Below, piece after piece: positions 40,101 to 49,388 of a stretch of 64,000 bases of DNA. The number at the start of each line of letters is the position of its first letter. The first letter of the stretch is position 1. Source of the DNA: Actinomycetospora succinea (GTDB lineage: Bacteria > Actinomycetota > Actinomycetes > Mycobacteriales > Pseudonocardiaceae); the NCBI RefSeq assembly GCF_004363095.1, contig NZ_SNYO01000003.1:496001-560000 (forward strand), written 5' to 3'. The position numbers were made by a program, and so were the translations under genes. The notes beneath the pieces are model-generated. The model saw nothing but the letters and a program-made list of their open reading frames with translations, had not been told where the DNA came from and made no database searches.

Positions 40101-40106
40101 TAGCCT
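40101..40106 (+). promoter_or_regulatory. -10 element, leaderless start of pcnA-type gene
   Basis: TAGCCT ends 8 bases before the GTG at 40115 and no ribosome site is present. This is the TAnnnT-N7-GTG layout of leaderless actinobacterial transcripts. Confidence 0.55.
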
Positions 40107-40114
40107 GTCCTGTC

Positions 40115-41617
40115 GTGCCCGGACCCGCGCCAGCCCCTTCGCCCACGACCGGCGCCGATCACGCGGCGGTGGTCGAGATGCTGAGCTACTCCCCCGTGGC
40201 GGACGAGCTCGCCCGCCGGTTCGCCGACGCCGGCCACGGCCTCTACCTCGTCGGCGGCAGCGTGCGTGACGCGCTGCTCGGTCGTTTGGACCAGGAGACG
40301 CAGCGCAGCGGAGCTCGACCCGTCGAGCACGACCTCGACTTCACGACCGACGCGCGGCCCGACGTCATCCAGCGGCTGCTCTCGGGCTGGGCCGAGGCGG
40401 TCTGGGACACGGGCATCGCGTACGGCACGGTCGGCGCGGTGCGCCACGGCGTGACCTGCGAGGTCACCACGTTCCGCGCCGACGCCTACGACGGCGTGAC
40501 CCGCAACCCCGTGGTCGCGTTCGGCGACACCGTCGAGGGCGACCTCGTGCGCCGCGACTTCACCGCCAACGCGATGGCGCTCTCGCTGCCCGACCGCACG
40601 TTCGTCGACCCGTACGGCGGGCTCGCGGCCCTGGCCCGGGGTGTCCTCGACACCCCGACCGACCCGCGCACCTCCTTCGGCGACGACCCGCTGCGCCTGC
40701 TGCGCGCGGCGCGCTTCGTCGCGCAGCTGGGGTTCGAGGTCGCGCCGCGCGTGCAGCAGGCGATGACCGAGATGGCCCCGGAGCTGGGGCGGATCACCGC
40801 CGAGCGGGAGCAGGCCGAGCTCTCGAAGCTCCTGCTCGGCGCGTACCCCCGGCGCGGGATCGAGCTCCTGGTCGACACGGGGCTCGCCGAGGTCGTGCTG
40901 CCCGAGGTGCCGGCGATGCGCCTGGAGATCGACGAGCACGCCCAGCACAAGGACGTCTACGAGCACTCGCTGACGGTCATGGAGCAGGCGATCGGGCGCG
41001 AGGAGGACGGCCCCGACCTGGTGCTGCGCCTCGCCGCCCTGCTGCACGACATCGGCAAGCCGGCGACCCGCAAGGTCGAGCCCGGCCGCCGCGTGAGCTT
41101 CCACCACCACGAGGTGGTCGGGGCCAAGATGACCCGCAAGCGGCTGCGCGAGCTGCGCTACCCCAAGCAGGTCATCGAGGACGTCGCGCAGCTCGTGTTC
41201 CTGCACCTGCGCTTCCACGGCTACGGCAAGGGCGAGTGGACCGACTCCGCGGTGCGCCGGTACGTCACCGACGCCGGGCCGCTGCTCGACCGGCTGCACA
41301 AGCTCGTGCGGTCGGACTCGACGACCCGCAACAAGCGCCGGGCCGCCGCGCTGCAGCGCTCCTACGACGACCTCGAGGAGCGGATCGCGCGGATCGCCGA
41401 GGAGGAGGACCTGGCGCGCGTGCGCCCGGACCTCGACGGCAACGCGATCATGGAGCTGCTCGGTATCCCGCCGGGCCCGCTGGTCGGGAAGGCGTGGCGC
41501 CACCTCAAGGACGTGCGGCTCGAGCGCGGGCCGCTCGACCACGACGAGGCCCGCGAGGAGCTGCTGCGGTGGGCCGCCGACCAGGGAGTCGAGACCGGGA
41601 CGGAACCGGACGCCTGA
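40115..41617 (+). CDS. pcnA: CCA tRNA nucleotidyltransferase / PcnA-type protein
   Basis: A 500-residue class II nucleotidyltransferase. The head has [13 protein letters not shown] near residue 46, the catalytic HDLDFTTDA and [12 protein letters not shown]; an HD phosphohydrolase domain follows with [14 protein letters not shown]. In actinobacteria with one such gene it adds or repairs the tRNA CCA end, which fits the two tRNA genes here that lack an encoded CCA. It corresponds to Rv3907c. The GTG at 40115 is used. Confidence 0.93.
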   Translation: MPGPAPAPSPTTGADHAAVVEMLSYSPVADELARRFADAGHGLYLVGGSVRDALLGRLDQETQRSGARPVEHDLDFTTDARPDVIQRLLSGWAEAVWDTGIAYGTVGAVRHGVTCEVTTFRADAYDGVTRNPVVAFGDTVEGDLVRRDFTANAMALSLPDRTFVDPYGGLAALARGVLDTPTDPRTSFGDDPLRLLRAARFVAQLGFEVAPRVQQAMTEMAPELGRITAEREQAELSKLLLGAYPRRGIELLVDTGLAEVVLPEVPAMRLEIDEHAQHKDVYEHSLTVMEQAIGREEDGPDLVLRLAALLHDIGKPATRKVEPGRRVSFHHHEVVGAKMTRKRLRELRYPKQVIEDVAQLVFLHLRFHGYGKGEWTDSAVRRYVTDAGPLLDRLHKLVRSDSTTRNKRRAAALQRSYDDLEERIARIAEEEDLARVRPDLDGNAIMELLGIPPGPLVGKAWRHLKDVRLERGPLDHDEAREELLRWAADQGVETGTEPDA

Positions 41618-41636
41618 CGCCTGCGTCGAACCGGGT

Positions 41637-42254
41637 GTGACATCTCTGGCCTATGTCTTCGGCACCGGGGAGGGCCCGGTGCACCGCCACGTCTCGCCCG
41701 CCGACCTCGACCTGGGCCCGTCCGGCGCGACCGACGCGGTCGCGCTCGACTTCGACGGCGACGGCCGGGTCGACGACGCGCTGTGGGACGCCGACGGCGA
41801 CGGGGTCGCCGACCGCTCGGTGCTCGACCTCGACGACGACGGCCGCCCGGACCACGCCTACACCGACCCGTCGGGGCGCGGGCTCTGGGACACCCGCGCG
41901 GACCTGCCCGGCCCGGAGCCGCTCGGCGCGACGCTGACCTGGGCCGACGTTCGCGGCCGGTCGTCGGACGCGGTGGCGGCGCTCGACACCGACGGCGACG
42001 GGGTGCTCGACGGCGTCGCCGTGGACGCCGACCACGAGAGCGGCTCGGAGGTGGTGTGCGACCTCGACGGCGACGGGCGCGCCGAGCAGCTGCTCGTCGA
42101 CGCGGACGGCGACGGCCGCCACGAGCTCGCCTACCTGTCGTCGGAGCCCGGTTCGCCCTCCGCGCGCTGGGACGTGCTGCTGCTCGACACCGACGGCGAC
42201 GGGTCGGTCGACGCGCTGGTGAACGAGGGGGCGGCGGGCTGGGTCCCACCGTGA
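41637..42254 (+). CDS. Protein with DxDGDG calcium-binding-like repeats
   Basis: A 205-residue acidic protein made largely of repeated DxDGDG-type loops (DFDGDGRVDDALWDADGDGV, DLDDDGRPDHAYTD, DTDGDGVLDG, DLDGDGRAEQLL, DADGDGRHEL, DTDGDGSVDAL). These resemble EF-hand or thrombospondin-type-3 calcium loops. I recognise the style of DUF6802-type actinobacterial proteins. No signal peptide is visible, so export by the Sec route is not supported. The GTG at 41637 follows the pcnA-type gene by 19 bases. Its last 124 bases overlap the convergent MFS gene. Confidence 0.72.
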   Translation: MTSLAYVFGTGEGPVHRHVSPADLDLGPSGATDAVALDFDGDGRVDDALWDADGDGVADRSVLDLDDDGRPDHAYTDPSGRGLWDTRADLPGPEPLGATLTWADVRGRSSDAVAALDTDGDGVLDGVAVDADHESGSEVVCDLDGDGRAEQLLVDADGDGRHELAYLSSEPGSPSARWDVLLLDTDGDGSVDALVNEGAAGWVPP

Positions 42255-43591
42255 GCGCCGCCCTGACGGTTCGCCTGCCAGCGCAGCGCCAGCTCGTGCA
42301 CCACGAGCCCGAGCAGGTAGATCGCGGCGGCCATCACCAGCAGCAGCGGCGAGCGCCCGCTGGGCGGGCAGAGGAACGCCGCGCCGGCCACGGCGACGAC
42401 GTAGGTGACGTTGAACGTGGTGTCCGAGAGCGAGAACACCCGCCCGCGCACATCGTCACCGACCTCGCGCTGCACCGCGGCGTCCGAGCAGAGCTTGATC
42501 GCCTGGCCGACGAGCCCGAGCACGAACGACCCGGCGAGGATCGTCGGCAGCGTCATCGGCAGGCCCAGCCCGAGCAGCGCGACCGCGGCCAGCACGAGCA
42601 TGATCCGGACGGTGCCGGGGCGCCCGACCCTGCTGGTCAGCCACGGGGTGAGGAACGCCGCGACCCCGAGACCGGCGGCGACGACGGCCACCACCTCGCC
42701 CAGCCCGGCGATCCCGGCCTTGAGCGGCCCGACGTCGGTCAGCGAGTTGCGCATCAGCAGCATCACCACGAGCGTCGTGATGCCGAACGCCAGCCGGTGG
42801 GCGGCGACGGCGCCGAACGCGGCGAGCACGCCGGGGGCGTCGCGGGCCGCGCGGGCCCCGTCGACGAGACCGTGCGCCACGGCCCGCAGCGCCTGCGCGG
42901 CCTCGCTGCGCTCGTCGGGACCGAGCGAGCCGCGGGCGATCGTCGCGGCCACGAGCACGATGACCAGCGAGCCGACGGCGGCCACGGACGTCGTCCACGC
43001 CGCGTTCGCGTCCTCGGGGCCGATGATCCCGCGCAGCCCGATCGCGCAGCCGGCGCCGATGGCCGCGGCGACCGCGCCCGAGGTCGTGACCAGCGAGTTC
43101 GCGCCGACCAGGTGCTCGTCGGCGACCACGTGGGGCAGCGCCGCGGACAGGCCGGCCTGGATGAAGCGGCTCACGCCGATCGTCGCCAGCGCGCCGAGGT
43201 AGAGCCCCGGCCCGGTGACCCCGGCGAGCACCACCGCCGCCGTGATCAGCGTCAGCACCCCGCGCAGGGCGCCCGCGACGATCATGACGCGGCGCCGGTC
43301 CCAGCGGTCGAGCAGCGCCCCGGCGAACGGGCCGATGAGCGAGTACGGCAGCAGGACCGTCGCCAGCCCCAGCGCGACCATCAGGGGGTCGGCCTCACGC
43401 TCCGGGCTGAACAGCACCAGCCCGCCGAGCGCGGCCTGGAACACGCCGTCGCCCCACTGCGCGGCGAGCCGGACCGTCAGCAGCTTGCCGAAGCCGGGGT
43501 GGGTCAGCAGCTCGCGCAACCGCCGGACCGGGCCCGGCGACGGGGTCGCCCCGCCCACCGCGGGAGCGGTCGGACCGGGAGCAACGGACAC
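42131..43591 (-). CDS. MFS transporter
   Basis: A 486-residue major facilitator with about 12 helices. Motif A is LLDRWDRRRVMIVAGALRG after helix 2. The substrate is not predictable; the general look is that of actinobacterial drug or metabolite exporters. The GTG at 43589-43591 is the start, apparently leaderless. The C-terminal Ser/Thr-rich tail (about 40 residues) is encoded antisense to the DxDGDG-repeat gene. Confidence 0.88.
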   Translation of the reverse strand: MSVAPGPTAPAVGGATPSPGPVRRLRELLTHPGFGKLLTVRLAAQWGDGVFQAALGGLVLFSPEREADPLMVALGLATVLLPYSLIGPFAGALLDRWDRRRVMIVAGALRGVLTLITAAVVLAGVTGPGLYLGALATIGVSRFIQAGLSAALPHVVADEHLVGANSLVTTSGAVAAAIGAGCAIGLRGIIGPEDANAAWTTSVAAVGSLVIVLVAATIARGSLGPDERSEAAQALRAVAHGLVDGARAARDAPGVLAAFGAVAAHRLAFGITTLVVMLLMRNSLTDVGPLKAGIAGLGEVVAVVAAGLGVAAFLTPWLTSRVGRPGTVRIMLVLAAVALLGLGLPMTLPTILAGSFVLGLVGQAIKLCSDAAVQREVGDDVRGRVFSLSDTTFNVTYVVAVAGAAFLCPPSGRSPLLLVMAAAIYLLGLVVHELALRWQANRQGGAHGGTQPAAPSFTSASTDPSPSVSSSSTSQRAEGEPGSDDR

Positions 43592-43599
43592 GGGAGCCC

Positions 43600-43605
43600 A
43601 CGCTA
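43600..43605 (-). promoter_or_regulatory. -10 element, leaderless start of MFS gene
   Basis: On the minus strand TAGCGT (43605-43600) ends 8 bases before the GTG at 43591, with no ribosome site between. Confidence 0.5.
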
Positions 43606-43754
43606 CGCGGTCGGGGACGACCGTGGCCCCGGGTGCGGTCCCGGAGGCCGGTCCGCCCGATCGGCGCACGGCCGTGCCCCGTCTCGCCCGATCACCTCGG
43701 CGAGAAGGACGACGCCCCGACGCGCCTGCCGCGCCGGGCCGTGCCGGTGCGACG

Positions 43755-44354
43755 ATGGGACGCGTGGCCAGTGGTGTGGGTGAACATCAAGAGGCCGAGG
43801 TCGAGGCGGGGACGCTGCTCGTGGCCTCCCCGACCCTGACCGACCCGAACTTCGCGCGCTCGGTCGTCTTCGTGATCGACCACCGGCCCGCCGGCACCCT
43901 CGGTGTCGTGCTCAACCGGCCCAGCGAGGTCTCGGTCGCCGACGTCCTGCCCGGCTGGGACCCGCACACCACCCGCCCCAACGCCGTCTTCGTCGGCGGG
44001 CCGGTCGAGCAGCGCACCGCCCTGTGCCTCGCGGCCCTGCGCACCGGCGAGGACCCGGCCAGCACCGGCGGCGTCGTCGGCGTCCGCGGCCCCCTCGCGC
44101 TCGTCGACCTCGACGGCGACCCCGACGACCTCGCCCCCCGCGTCCGCGGCCTGCGCGTCTTCGCCGGCTACTCGGGCTGGGACCGGGGCCAGCTGCACGG
44201 CGAGATCGGGCGCGGCGACTGGTACGTCGTGCCCGCCCTGCCCGACGACGTCCTCGCCCCCGCCGGCTACGACCTCTGGGGCGGGGTGCTGCGCCGCCAG
44301 GGCGTCCCCCTCGCCCTCCTCGCCACCCACGTCAGCGAGCCCCGCCGCAACTGA
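43755..44354 (+). CDS. YqgE/AlgH family protein (UPF0301)
   Basis: A 199-residue UPF0301 protein: GTLLVASPTLTDPNFARSVV, HRPAGTLGVVLNRPSEVSV, VFVGGPVEQRTALCL and FAGYSGWDRGQLHGEIGRGD are all family marks. The function is unknown. It corresponds to Rv0038-type genes, which lie upstream of leuS in M. tuberculosis. The ATG at 43755 is used; a GTG at 43764 is an alternative. Confidence 0.92.
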   Translation: MGRVASGVGEHQEAEVEAGTLLVASPTLTDPNFARSVVFVIDHRPAGTLGVVLNRPSEVSVADVLPGWDPHTTRPNAVFVGGPVEQRTALCLAALRTGEDPASTGGVVGVRGPLALVDLDGDPDDLAPRVRGLRVFAGYSGWDRGQLHGEIGRGDWYVVPALPDDVLAPAGYDLWGGVLRRQGVPLALLATHVSEPRRN

Positions 44355-44470
44355 TCTTCATCCCTGTGGCGTGCGGGGCGGGAGCGCCGACGTTCCGTGA
44401 CGCCATCGGGTGACCAGGGGTCCCCCGACCTGCTGAGAACCCTTGGGCGCGGTCCACGCCCGGACACACG

Positions 44471-46477
44471 ATGACCGTCGTCGCGGGTGGATCGGGGGGA
44501 CGGGTGGGCGCTCGACGTGTCCTGGTGCCGCTGCTCTGCGCGCTGACCACGACGGTCCTGGTCGCCGTCCCGGCCTCGGCCGCGCCCCCGGGCCCGCGCG
44601 TCGACCTCCGCGTCCTGGTCGTCCAGGACGGCAGCCCCGAGGTCGACGCCGTCCTCGAGGCGCTCACCGAGGGCGGGGTGCCCACCGACGTCGTCGACCT
44701 GTCCGACCCCGCCCGTCGCCCGGTCGACCGCGCCTCGCTGACCGTCCCGGACGCGGTGCCGCACGCCCGCTACCAGGGTGTCGTGCTGCCCGGCGACGCG
44801 CCGGTCGAGCTGGCCCCCGCCGAGCTCACGGTGCTCCACGACGTCGAGCGGGAGTTCCGCCTGCGCCAGCTGAACGCCACGGTGCGCGCGACGGCGCGGA
44901 CCGGGCTCGCCGAGCCGAGCCCAGGTGCGGGCTGGTCGGGCCGGCTGGACGGCGGGGTCGCCCGGCTCACCGATGCGGCCCGCGCCGACGGCTTCGGGGA
45001 CATGCGCGGCGACGTGCCGGTCGGCGAGGACACCTGGGTCGAGATCGGGACCCCGCTGGCGGGCTACACGACGCTCTTGACGGGGAGCTCGCCCGACGGG
45101 ACGCACCGCGGGCCGCTGCTGGGCGTCCTGCGCACCGGCGGCCGCGAGGAGCTCGGCCTCTCGTTCTCCTACGCGCCCGGGTCGATGCCCTTCGCCGCGC
45201 TGGCGCCGGGCCTCGTCGAGTGGCTGACGCGCGGGGTGCACCTCGGGATGCGGCGCGCCTGGTTCGCCGTCCACGTCGACGACGTGCTCCTCCCGGACGC
45301 GCGCTGGGTCGCCGGGGCCCACTGCGCCTACGGGGCGGACTGCCCGCCGACCGTGCCGCCGGCGCCGACCATCCGCATGACCCCGGCCGACGTCGACGCC
45401 GCGGCGAGCTGGTCGCACGACCACGACTTCCGCCTCGACCTGGCCTTCAACGGGGCGGGCTCGCGGCTCGCCGCGCCCGGCGGCGACGACCCCCTGCTCG
45501 CGGCGCTGCTCGCGCGGCGCGGCGCCTTCGGCTGGATCAACCACACCTGGTCGCACCAGTACCTCGGCTGCGTCCGCGACCACGGGGTCGTGCCCTGGCG
45601 CTGCGCCACCGTCCCCCTCCTGGGCTGGACGCGGTACGTGCCCGAGCGGGTGATCGACGACGAGGTGGCCCGCAACACCGCGTTCGCGCGCGACGTCGGC
45701 CTGCCGATCAACCCGTCCGAGCTGGTCACCGGCGAGCACAGCGGCCTGCGCGGCGACGAGGAGATGCCCGAGGACAACCCCGGGCTCGCCGGCGCGCTCG
45801 ACGACGAGGGCATCCGCAGCGTCGCCGCGGACGCGTCGAAGGAGGCCGGCCAGCGCCCGATCGGCGGGGCGCGGACCGTGCCGCGCCACCCCATCGACCT
45901 CGACTTCGACACGGCCACGTTCGCCGAGACCGTCGACCAGTACAACTGGTCGCACACCTCCCGCGCCGACGGCGGTGACGGCACCTGCGAGGCCGACGGC
46001 GGCTGCGTGCCGCCCGTGCCGGCGGGCGATCCGAGGGCGGGGTTCCTGGGGCGGATCGTGCCGATGGAGGTGACGAAGGCGCTCGGGCACGCGCTGGCCA
46101 ACGACCCCCGGCCCCACTACGTGCACCAGCCGCAGCTCACCGAGGACCGCACCCTCTACCCGGTGCTGGACCAGGTCCTCGGCTCCTACCGCGCGCTCTA
46201 CACCGAGGCGCGCCCGCTGCTGGTGCCGACGATGACGCAGTCGGCCGAGGTGCTCGGGCGCCAGGCCGCCTGGGCCACCGCGGCGGGGAGCACCCGCGCC
46301 TGGCTGCAGGACGGCATCGTGACGGTGGTGTCGGGCGGGGCGTCCGACCGGCCCGTCGACGTCCCGGTGACCGTGCCGCCCGCGCTCGACGGCGCGTTCG
46401 GCGAGCCCTACGGCACCACGCGCTCGGGCTGGGTCCCGGTCGCCGGGGAGCAACGGATCGGAGGAGTGGCCCCGTGA
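44471..46477 (+). CDS. Secreted Agd3-like (CE18-type) polysaccharide deacetylase
   Basis: A 668-residue protein with a signal peptide (RRVLVPLLCALTTTVLVAVP, cleavage near ASAAPP at about 38). Residues 45-255 look like a carbohydrate-binding/Rossmann-like domain. The catalytic part has the metal-binding-type motifs HVDDVLLPD from 268 and NHTWSHQYLG from 357, with GEHSGL at about 421. This order of a DD motif followed by HxxxH fits NodB-like deacetylases, and the overall layout resembles fungal Agd3, which removes acetyl groups from galactosaminogalactan. It is the first gene of a five-gene operon; its stop overlaps the PelF-like gene by four bases. The CE18 assignment is inference from motifs and context. 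Confidence 0.7.
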   Translation: MTVVAGGSGGRVGARRVLVPLLCALTTTVLVAVPASAAPPGPRVDLRVLVVQDGSPEVDAVLEALTEGGVPTDVVDLSDPARRPVDRASLTVPDAVPHARYQGVVLPGDAPVELAPAELTVLHDVEREFRLRQLNATVRATARTGLAEPSPGAGWSGRLDGGVARLTDAARADGFGDMRGDVPVGEDTWVEIGTPLAGYTTLLTGSSPDGTHRGPLLGVLRTGGREELGLSFSYAPGSMPFAALAPGLVEWLTRGVHLGMRRAWFAVHVDDVLLPDARWVAGAHCAYGADCPPTVPPAPTIRMTPADVDAAASWSHDHDFRLDLAFNGAGSRLAAPGGDDPLLAALLARRGAFGWINHTWSHQYLGCVRDHGVVPWRCATVPLLGWTRYVPERVIDDEVARNTAFARDVGLPINPSELVTGEHSGLRGDEEMPEDNPGLAGALDDEGIRSVAADASKEAGQRPIGGARTVPRHPIDLDFDTATFAETVDQYNWSHTSRADGGDGTCEADGGCVPPVPAGDPRAGFLGRIVPMEVTKALGHALANDPRPHYVHQPQLTEDRTLYPVLDQVLGSYRALYTEARPLLVPTMTQSAEVLGRQAAWATAAGSTRAWLQDGIVTVVSGGASDRPVDVPVTVPPALDGAFGEPYGTTRSGWVPVAGEQRIGGVAP

Positions 46478-47955
46478 AGGTCGCGCTGGTGACGGAGGGG
46501 ACGTACCCGATCCACGCGGGTGGCGTGAGCGACTGGTGCGCCCAGCTCGTCCGGAGCCTCCCGGAGATCGACTTCGAGGTCGTCGCCCTGTCGGGGTCGG
46601 GACGGGAGACGGCGACCTACACGCCGCCGCCCAACGTCGCCGCGGTGCGGCGGATCGGGCTCTGGGCCGAGCCGGCGCGCCCCCGCCGGCCCCGGCCGCC
46701 CGGGCGCCGGTTCCTGCGGACCTACACCGACCTGCTCGACGCGATGCTGCTCGGCGGGCTCGCCGCCCCGCGGGACTTCGAGCACGCCGTGCGGACGCTG
46801 CGCGACATGGCCCGCACCGTCGACCTCACCGAGGCGCTGCGCAGCCAGGAGGCCGTCGACCTGGTGCTCGAGGTGACCGCGGCGCTCCCGGAGCTCACCC
46901 CGACCCTCGCCGACGCCCTGGCGGTGACCGACCTCGTCGAGCACTTCCTGCGCCCGCTGCAGCTCCCCGCGCCGCGGGCCGACCTCGTGCACTGCACGGT
47001 CAACGGGCCGGCGATGCTGCTGGGGATCTGCGCCGCCTGGGAGCACGGGACCCCCGTGCTGCTCTCCGAGCACGGCGTCTACCTGCGGGAACGGTTGATG
47101 GCGACGCGGCGCTCCGGCGCCGGGCGCGCCGAGCGGGCCGCTCTGCACGGGTTCTACGCCGCGCTCACCGGCCTCGGCTACCGGCGGGCCGACGCGGTGC
47201 TGCCCGTGAGCGGCTTCAACGCGCGCTGGGCGCTGCAGGGCGGCGCCCGCCCGGACGCGGTGCGGCTGCTGCCGAACGGGGTCGACCCCGCCGGGCTCGC
47301 GCCGCTCGCGACCGAACCGGACGTCCCGACCCTCGTTTACGCCGGGCGCATCGACCCGCTCAAGGACCTCCACACGCTGCTCGCGGCGTTCGCCCGGGTC
47401 CGCCTCGCGGTGCCCGGCGCCCGGCTGCGCCTCTTCGGGGGCGTGCCCGCGGGCAACGAGGGCTACCGGGCCTCGTGCGACGCGCTGGTCGCCGAGCTCG
47501 GCCTGGGCGACGCCGTGGTGTTCGAGGGGCCGATCAGCCCGGTGCGCCGCGCGTTCGAGGCCGGCCACGTGGTGGTGCTCTCGAGCGTCTCCGAGGGCCT
47601 GCCGCTGACCGTCATCGAGGCCGCGATGTGCGGGCGGCCGGTGGTCGCCACCGACGTCGGCGGCGTCGCCGAGGCCGTCGGCCACGGCGGGATCGTAGTG
47701 CCGGCGGGCCACGTGGCGGCGTTCGCCGACGCGTGCGTCGAGCTGCTCACCGACGCCTCGCTGCGCCGGGAGCTCGCCCGCGCCGGGCGGGACCACGCCC
47801 GGCGGCGGTTCACGCTCGACCGCTTCCGCACCGACATCCGGGCGATCTACGCCCACCACACCGGGTCCGCCGCGGCGCCGGCGCCCCACGGCCTCGCCCC
47901 CGCGCCGTCCGACGAGGGCCGCACGGTCGAGGAGGTCGGCCGCGGATGGGCGTGA
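46474..47955 (+). CDS. PelF-like GT4 glycosyltransferase
   Basis: A 493-residue GT-B glycosyltransferase. The N-terminus VTEGTYPIHAGGVSDWCAQL (residues 6-25), followed by VRSLPEIDFEVVALSG, is the hallmark of PelF, the cytosolic enzyme that polymerises the Pel polysaccharide. The C-terminal nucleotide-sugar site has SSVSEGLPLTVIEAAMCGRP. Fungal Gt4c of the galactosaminogalactan pathway has a PelF-like domain too. It likely uses UDP-GalNAc or UDP-GlcNAc. The GTG at 46474 overlaps the deacetylase stop. Its end overlaps the next membrane gene by ten bases. Confidence 0.88.
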   Translation: MKVALVTEGTYPIHAGGVSDWCAQLVRSLPEIDFEVVALSGSGRETATYTPPPNVAAVRRIGLWAEPARPRRPRPPGRRFLRTYTDLLDAMLLGGLAAPRDFEHAVRTLRDMARTVDLTEALRSQEAVDLVLEVTAALPELTPTLADALAVTDLVEHFLRPLQLPAPRADLVHCTVNGPAMLLGICAAWEHGTPVLLSEHGVYLRERLMATRRSGAGRAERAALHGFYAALTGLGYRRADAVLPVSGFNARWALQGGARPDAVRLLPNGVDPAGLAPLATEPDVPTLVYAGRIDPLKDLHTLLAAFARVRLAVPGARLRLFGGVPAGNEGYRASCDALVAELGLGDAVVFEGPISPVRRAFEAGHVVVLSSVSEGLPLTVIEAAMCGRPVVATDVGGVAEAVGHGGIVVPAGHVAAFADACVELLTDASLRRELARAGRDHARRRFTLDRFRTDIRAIYAHHTGSAAAPAPHGLAPAPSDEGRTVEEVGRGWA

Positions 47956-49388
47956 AACGTGTCGACTCCGCGGTCGCGCACGCCGCGGGCTCGTCGACGA
48001 CCCGCTTCGAGGCGGCCGTGGTGATCGAGGGTGCCGGGGTCAACGACCGCGTGGCCTCGCAGCGCTACGGCGCCGCCGACGTCTTCGACCTCGCCGGCCG
48101 GCTCGTCGCCGACCGGCGCCGCCCGCGCTCGGAACCCGCCGCCGCGCCCCCGCGCCGGACGTGGTCCACGGCCGGCGACCCGCGGTGGCTCCCGGCGCGG
48201 GGAGTGCTCTACGCCGTCCCCGCGGTGGTCGCGCTCGCGCTGCTGCCCAGCGAGGACCCGGTGTCGGCCACGCTGATGCTCGGCGGGCTGGTGCTGGCCT
48301 GGGCGGCGGCGTACGGCGTCGCGAGCGTGGCCTGGTCGTACCTCGGCAACCTCGACCGGCCCGCCGCCCGGCGCTTCCTGCGGCGCGCCCTGCTCGTCGG
48401 GACCGGCGTCGCGCTGGTGCTGGCGGTCGCGGCGGTGTTCGGCGCGCTGGTGCTCACGGCGACGATGTCGGTCGACCTCGTCACCGTCGTGCTGCTCACC
48501 GGGCAGGCGGCGTACCTGCTCGCGGCGGCGGCCCTGCTGCTGTGCGGCCGGGAGGCCTGGCTGCTCGGCGCGCTGCTCCCGGCCGTCGTCGGCGCCGTGC
48601 TCGGTCTGCTCGTGCCGCACGAGGGGCCGGCGAGCGCGCTCGCCAACCCGACCAGCGGCGTCCCCGCCCGCGACCTGCTGTGGCCGGCCGCGTCGGTGGT
48701 GCTCGCGGTCGTCCTCGCCCTCGTCGCGACCCGCGGCGGACGCCGGCCGGTGTCCGCTCTGCCCCGGTCGGCGTGGACGCACGCCGGCGCGCAGGTCGGG
48801 TTCGGGCTCTTCGTCGCCGTGCTCGTGCTGTTCCCGGCGCTCGAGCAGCTGCTCGACCCGGGGTTCGACCCGCTGCCGCTCACGCTCACCTCGCTCGCGC
48901 TGCCGCTGGTGCTGACCACGGGCGTCGCGGAGTGGCTCCTCGTCCGCTTCCGGGAGCGGACCGGGGCGCTGCTCGCCGCCACCGGCTCGGCGTCGCGGTT
49001 CGCCCGCGGGGCGCGGCACGCGGCGCTGCGCGCCCATCTGCTGTACCTCGTCGCGCTCACGGGGGCGACCGTGCTGTTCGGCGCGGCGGTGGCGGTCTCG
49101 ATGCCCGGCTGGGACGTCCGCCTGGTGCTGCTGGGGGCCGACTACGTCGTGCTCGGCACCGCACTCTTCGCCGCGGCCGTGGCCACCGCGCTCGGCCGGG
49201 GCGACCGCGTCCTCGCCCTGCTCGCGGCGGCCGTGGCCGGGCTGGCGGCGTTCATCGTGCGCGGCCAGGCCGTGCCCGCCTCCGGCACCGCGGCGATCCT
49301 CTGGCACCTCGGGACCGGCGTGGTGCTGCTCGCCGTCCTCGGGGTCCTCGTGCGGCGCTCCGCCGGGGTCCCGGTGCGGCACCGATGA
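47946..49388 (+). CDS. 12-helix membrane protein of the polysaccharide operon (PelG-like role)
   Basis: A 480-residue protein with a cytosolic arm of about 75 residues and 12 likely membrane helices (first LYAVPAVVALALLP, last ILWHLGTGVVLLAVLGVLV). I do not recognise it by sequence alone. Length, helix number and place after the PelF-like gene match PelG, which forms the inner-membrane transport partner of PelF, so export of the polymer is the likely job. The ATG at 47946 overlaps the upstream gene by ten bases and its stop overlaps the spherulin gene. Confidence 0.72.
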   Translation: MGVKRVDSAVAHAAGSSTTRFEAAVVIEGAGVNDRVASQRYGAADVFDLAGRLVADRRRPRSEPAAAPPRRTWSTAGDPRWLPARGVLYAVPAVVALALLPSEDPVSATLMLGGLVLAWAAAYGVASVAWSYLGNLDRPAARRFLRRALLVGTGVALVLAVAAVFGALVLTATMSVDLVTVVLLTGQAAYLLAAAALLLCGREAWLLGALLPAVVGAVLGLLVPHEGPASALANPTSGVPARDLLWPAASVVLAVVLALVATRGGRRPVSALPRSAWTHAGAQVGFGLFVAVLVLFPALEQLLDPGFDPLPLTLTSLALPLVLTTGVAEWLLVRFRERTGALLAATGSASRFARGARHAALRAHLLYLVALTGATVLFGAAVAVSMPGWDVRLVLLGADYVVLGTALFAAAVATALGRGDRVLALLAAAVAGLAAFIVRGQAVPASGTAAILWHLGTGVVLLAVLGVLVRRSAGVPVRHR

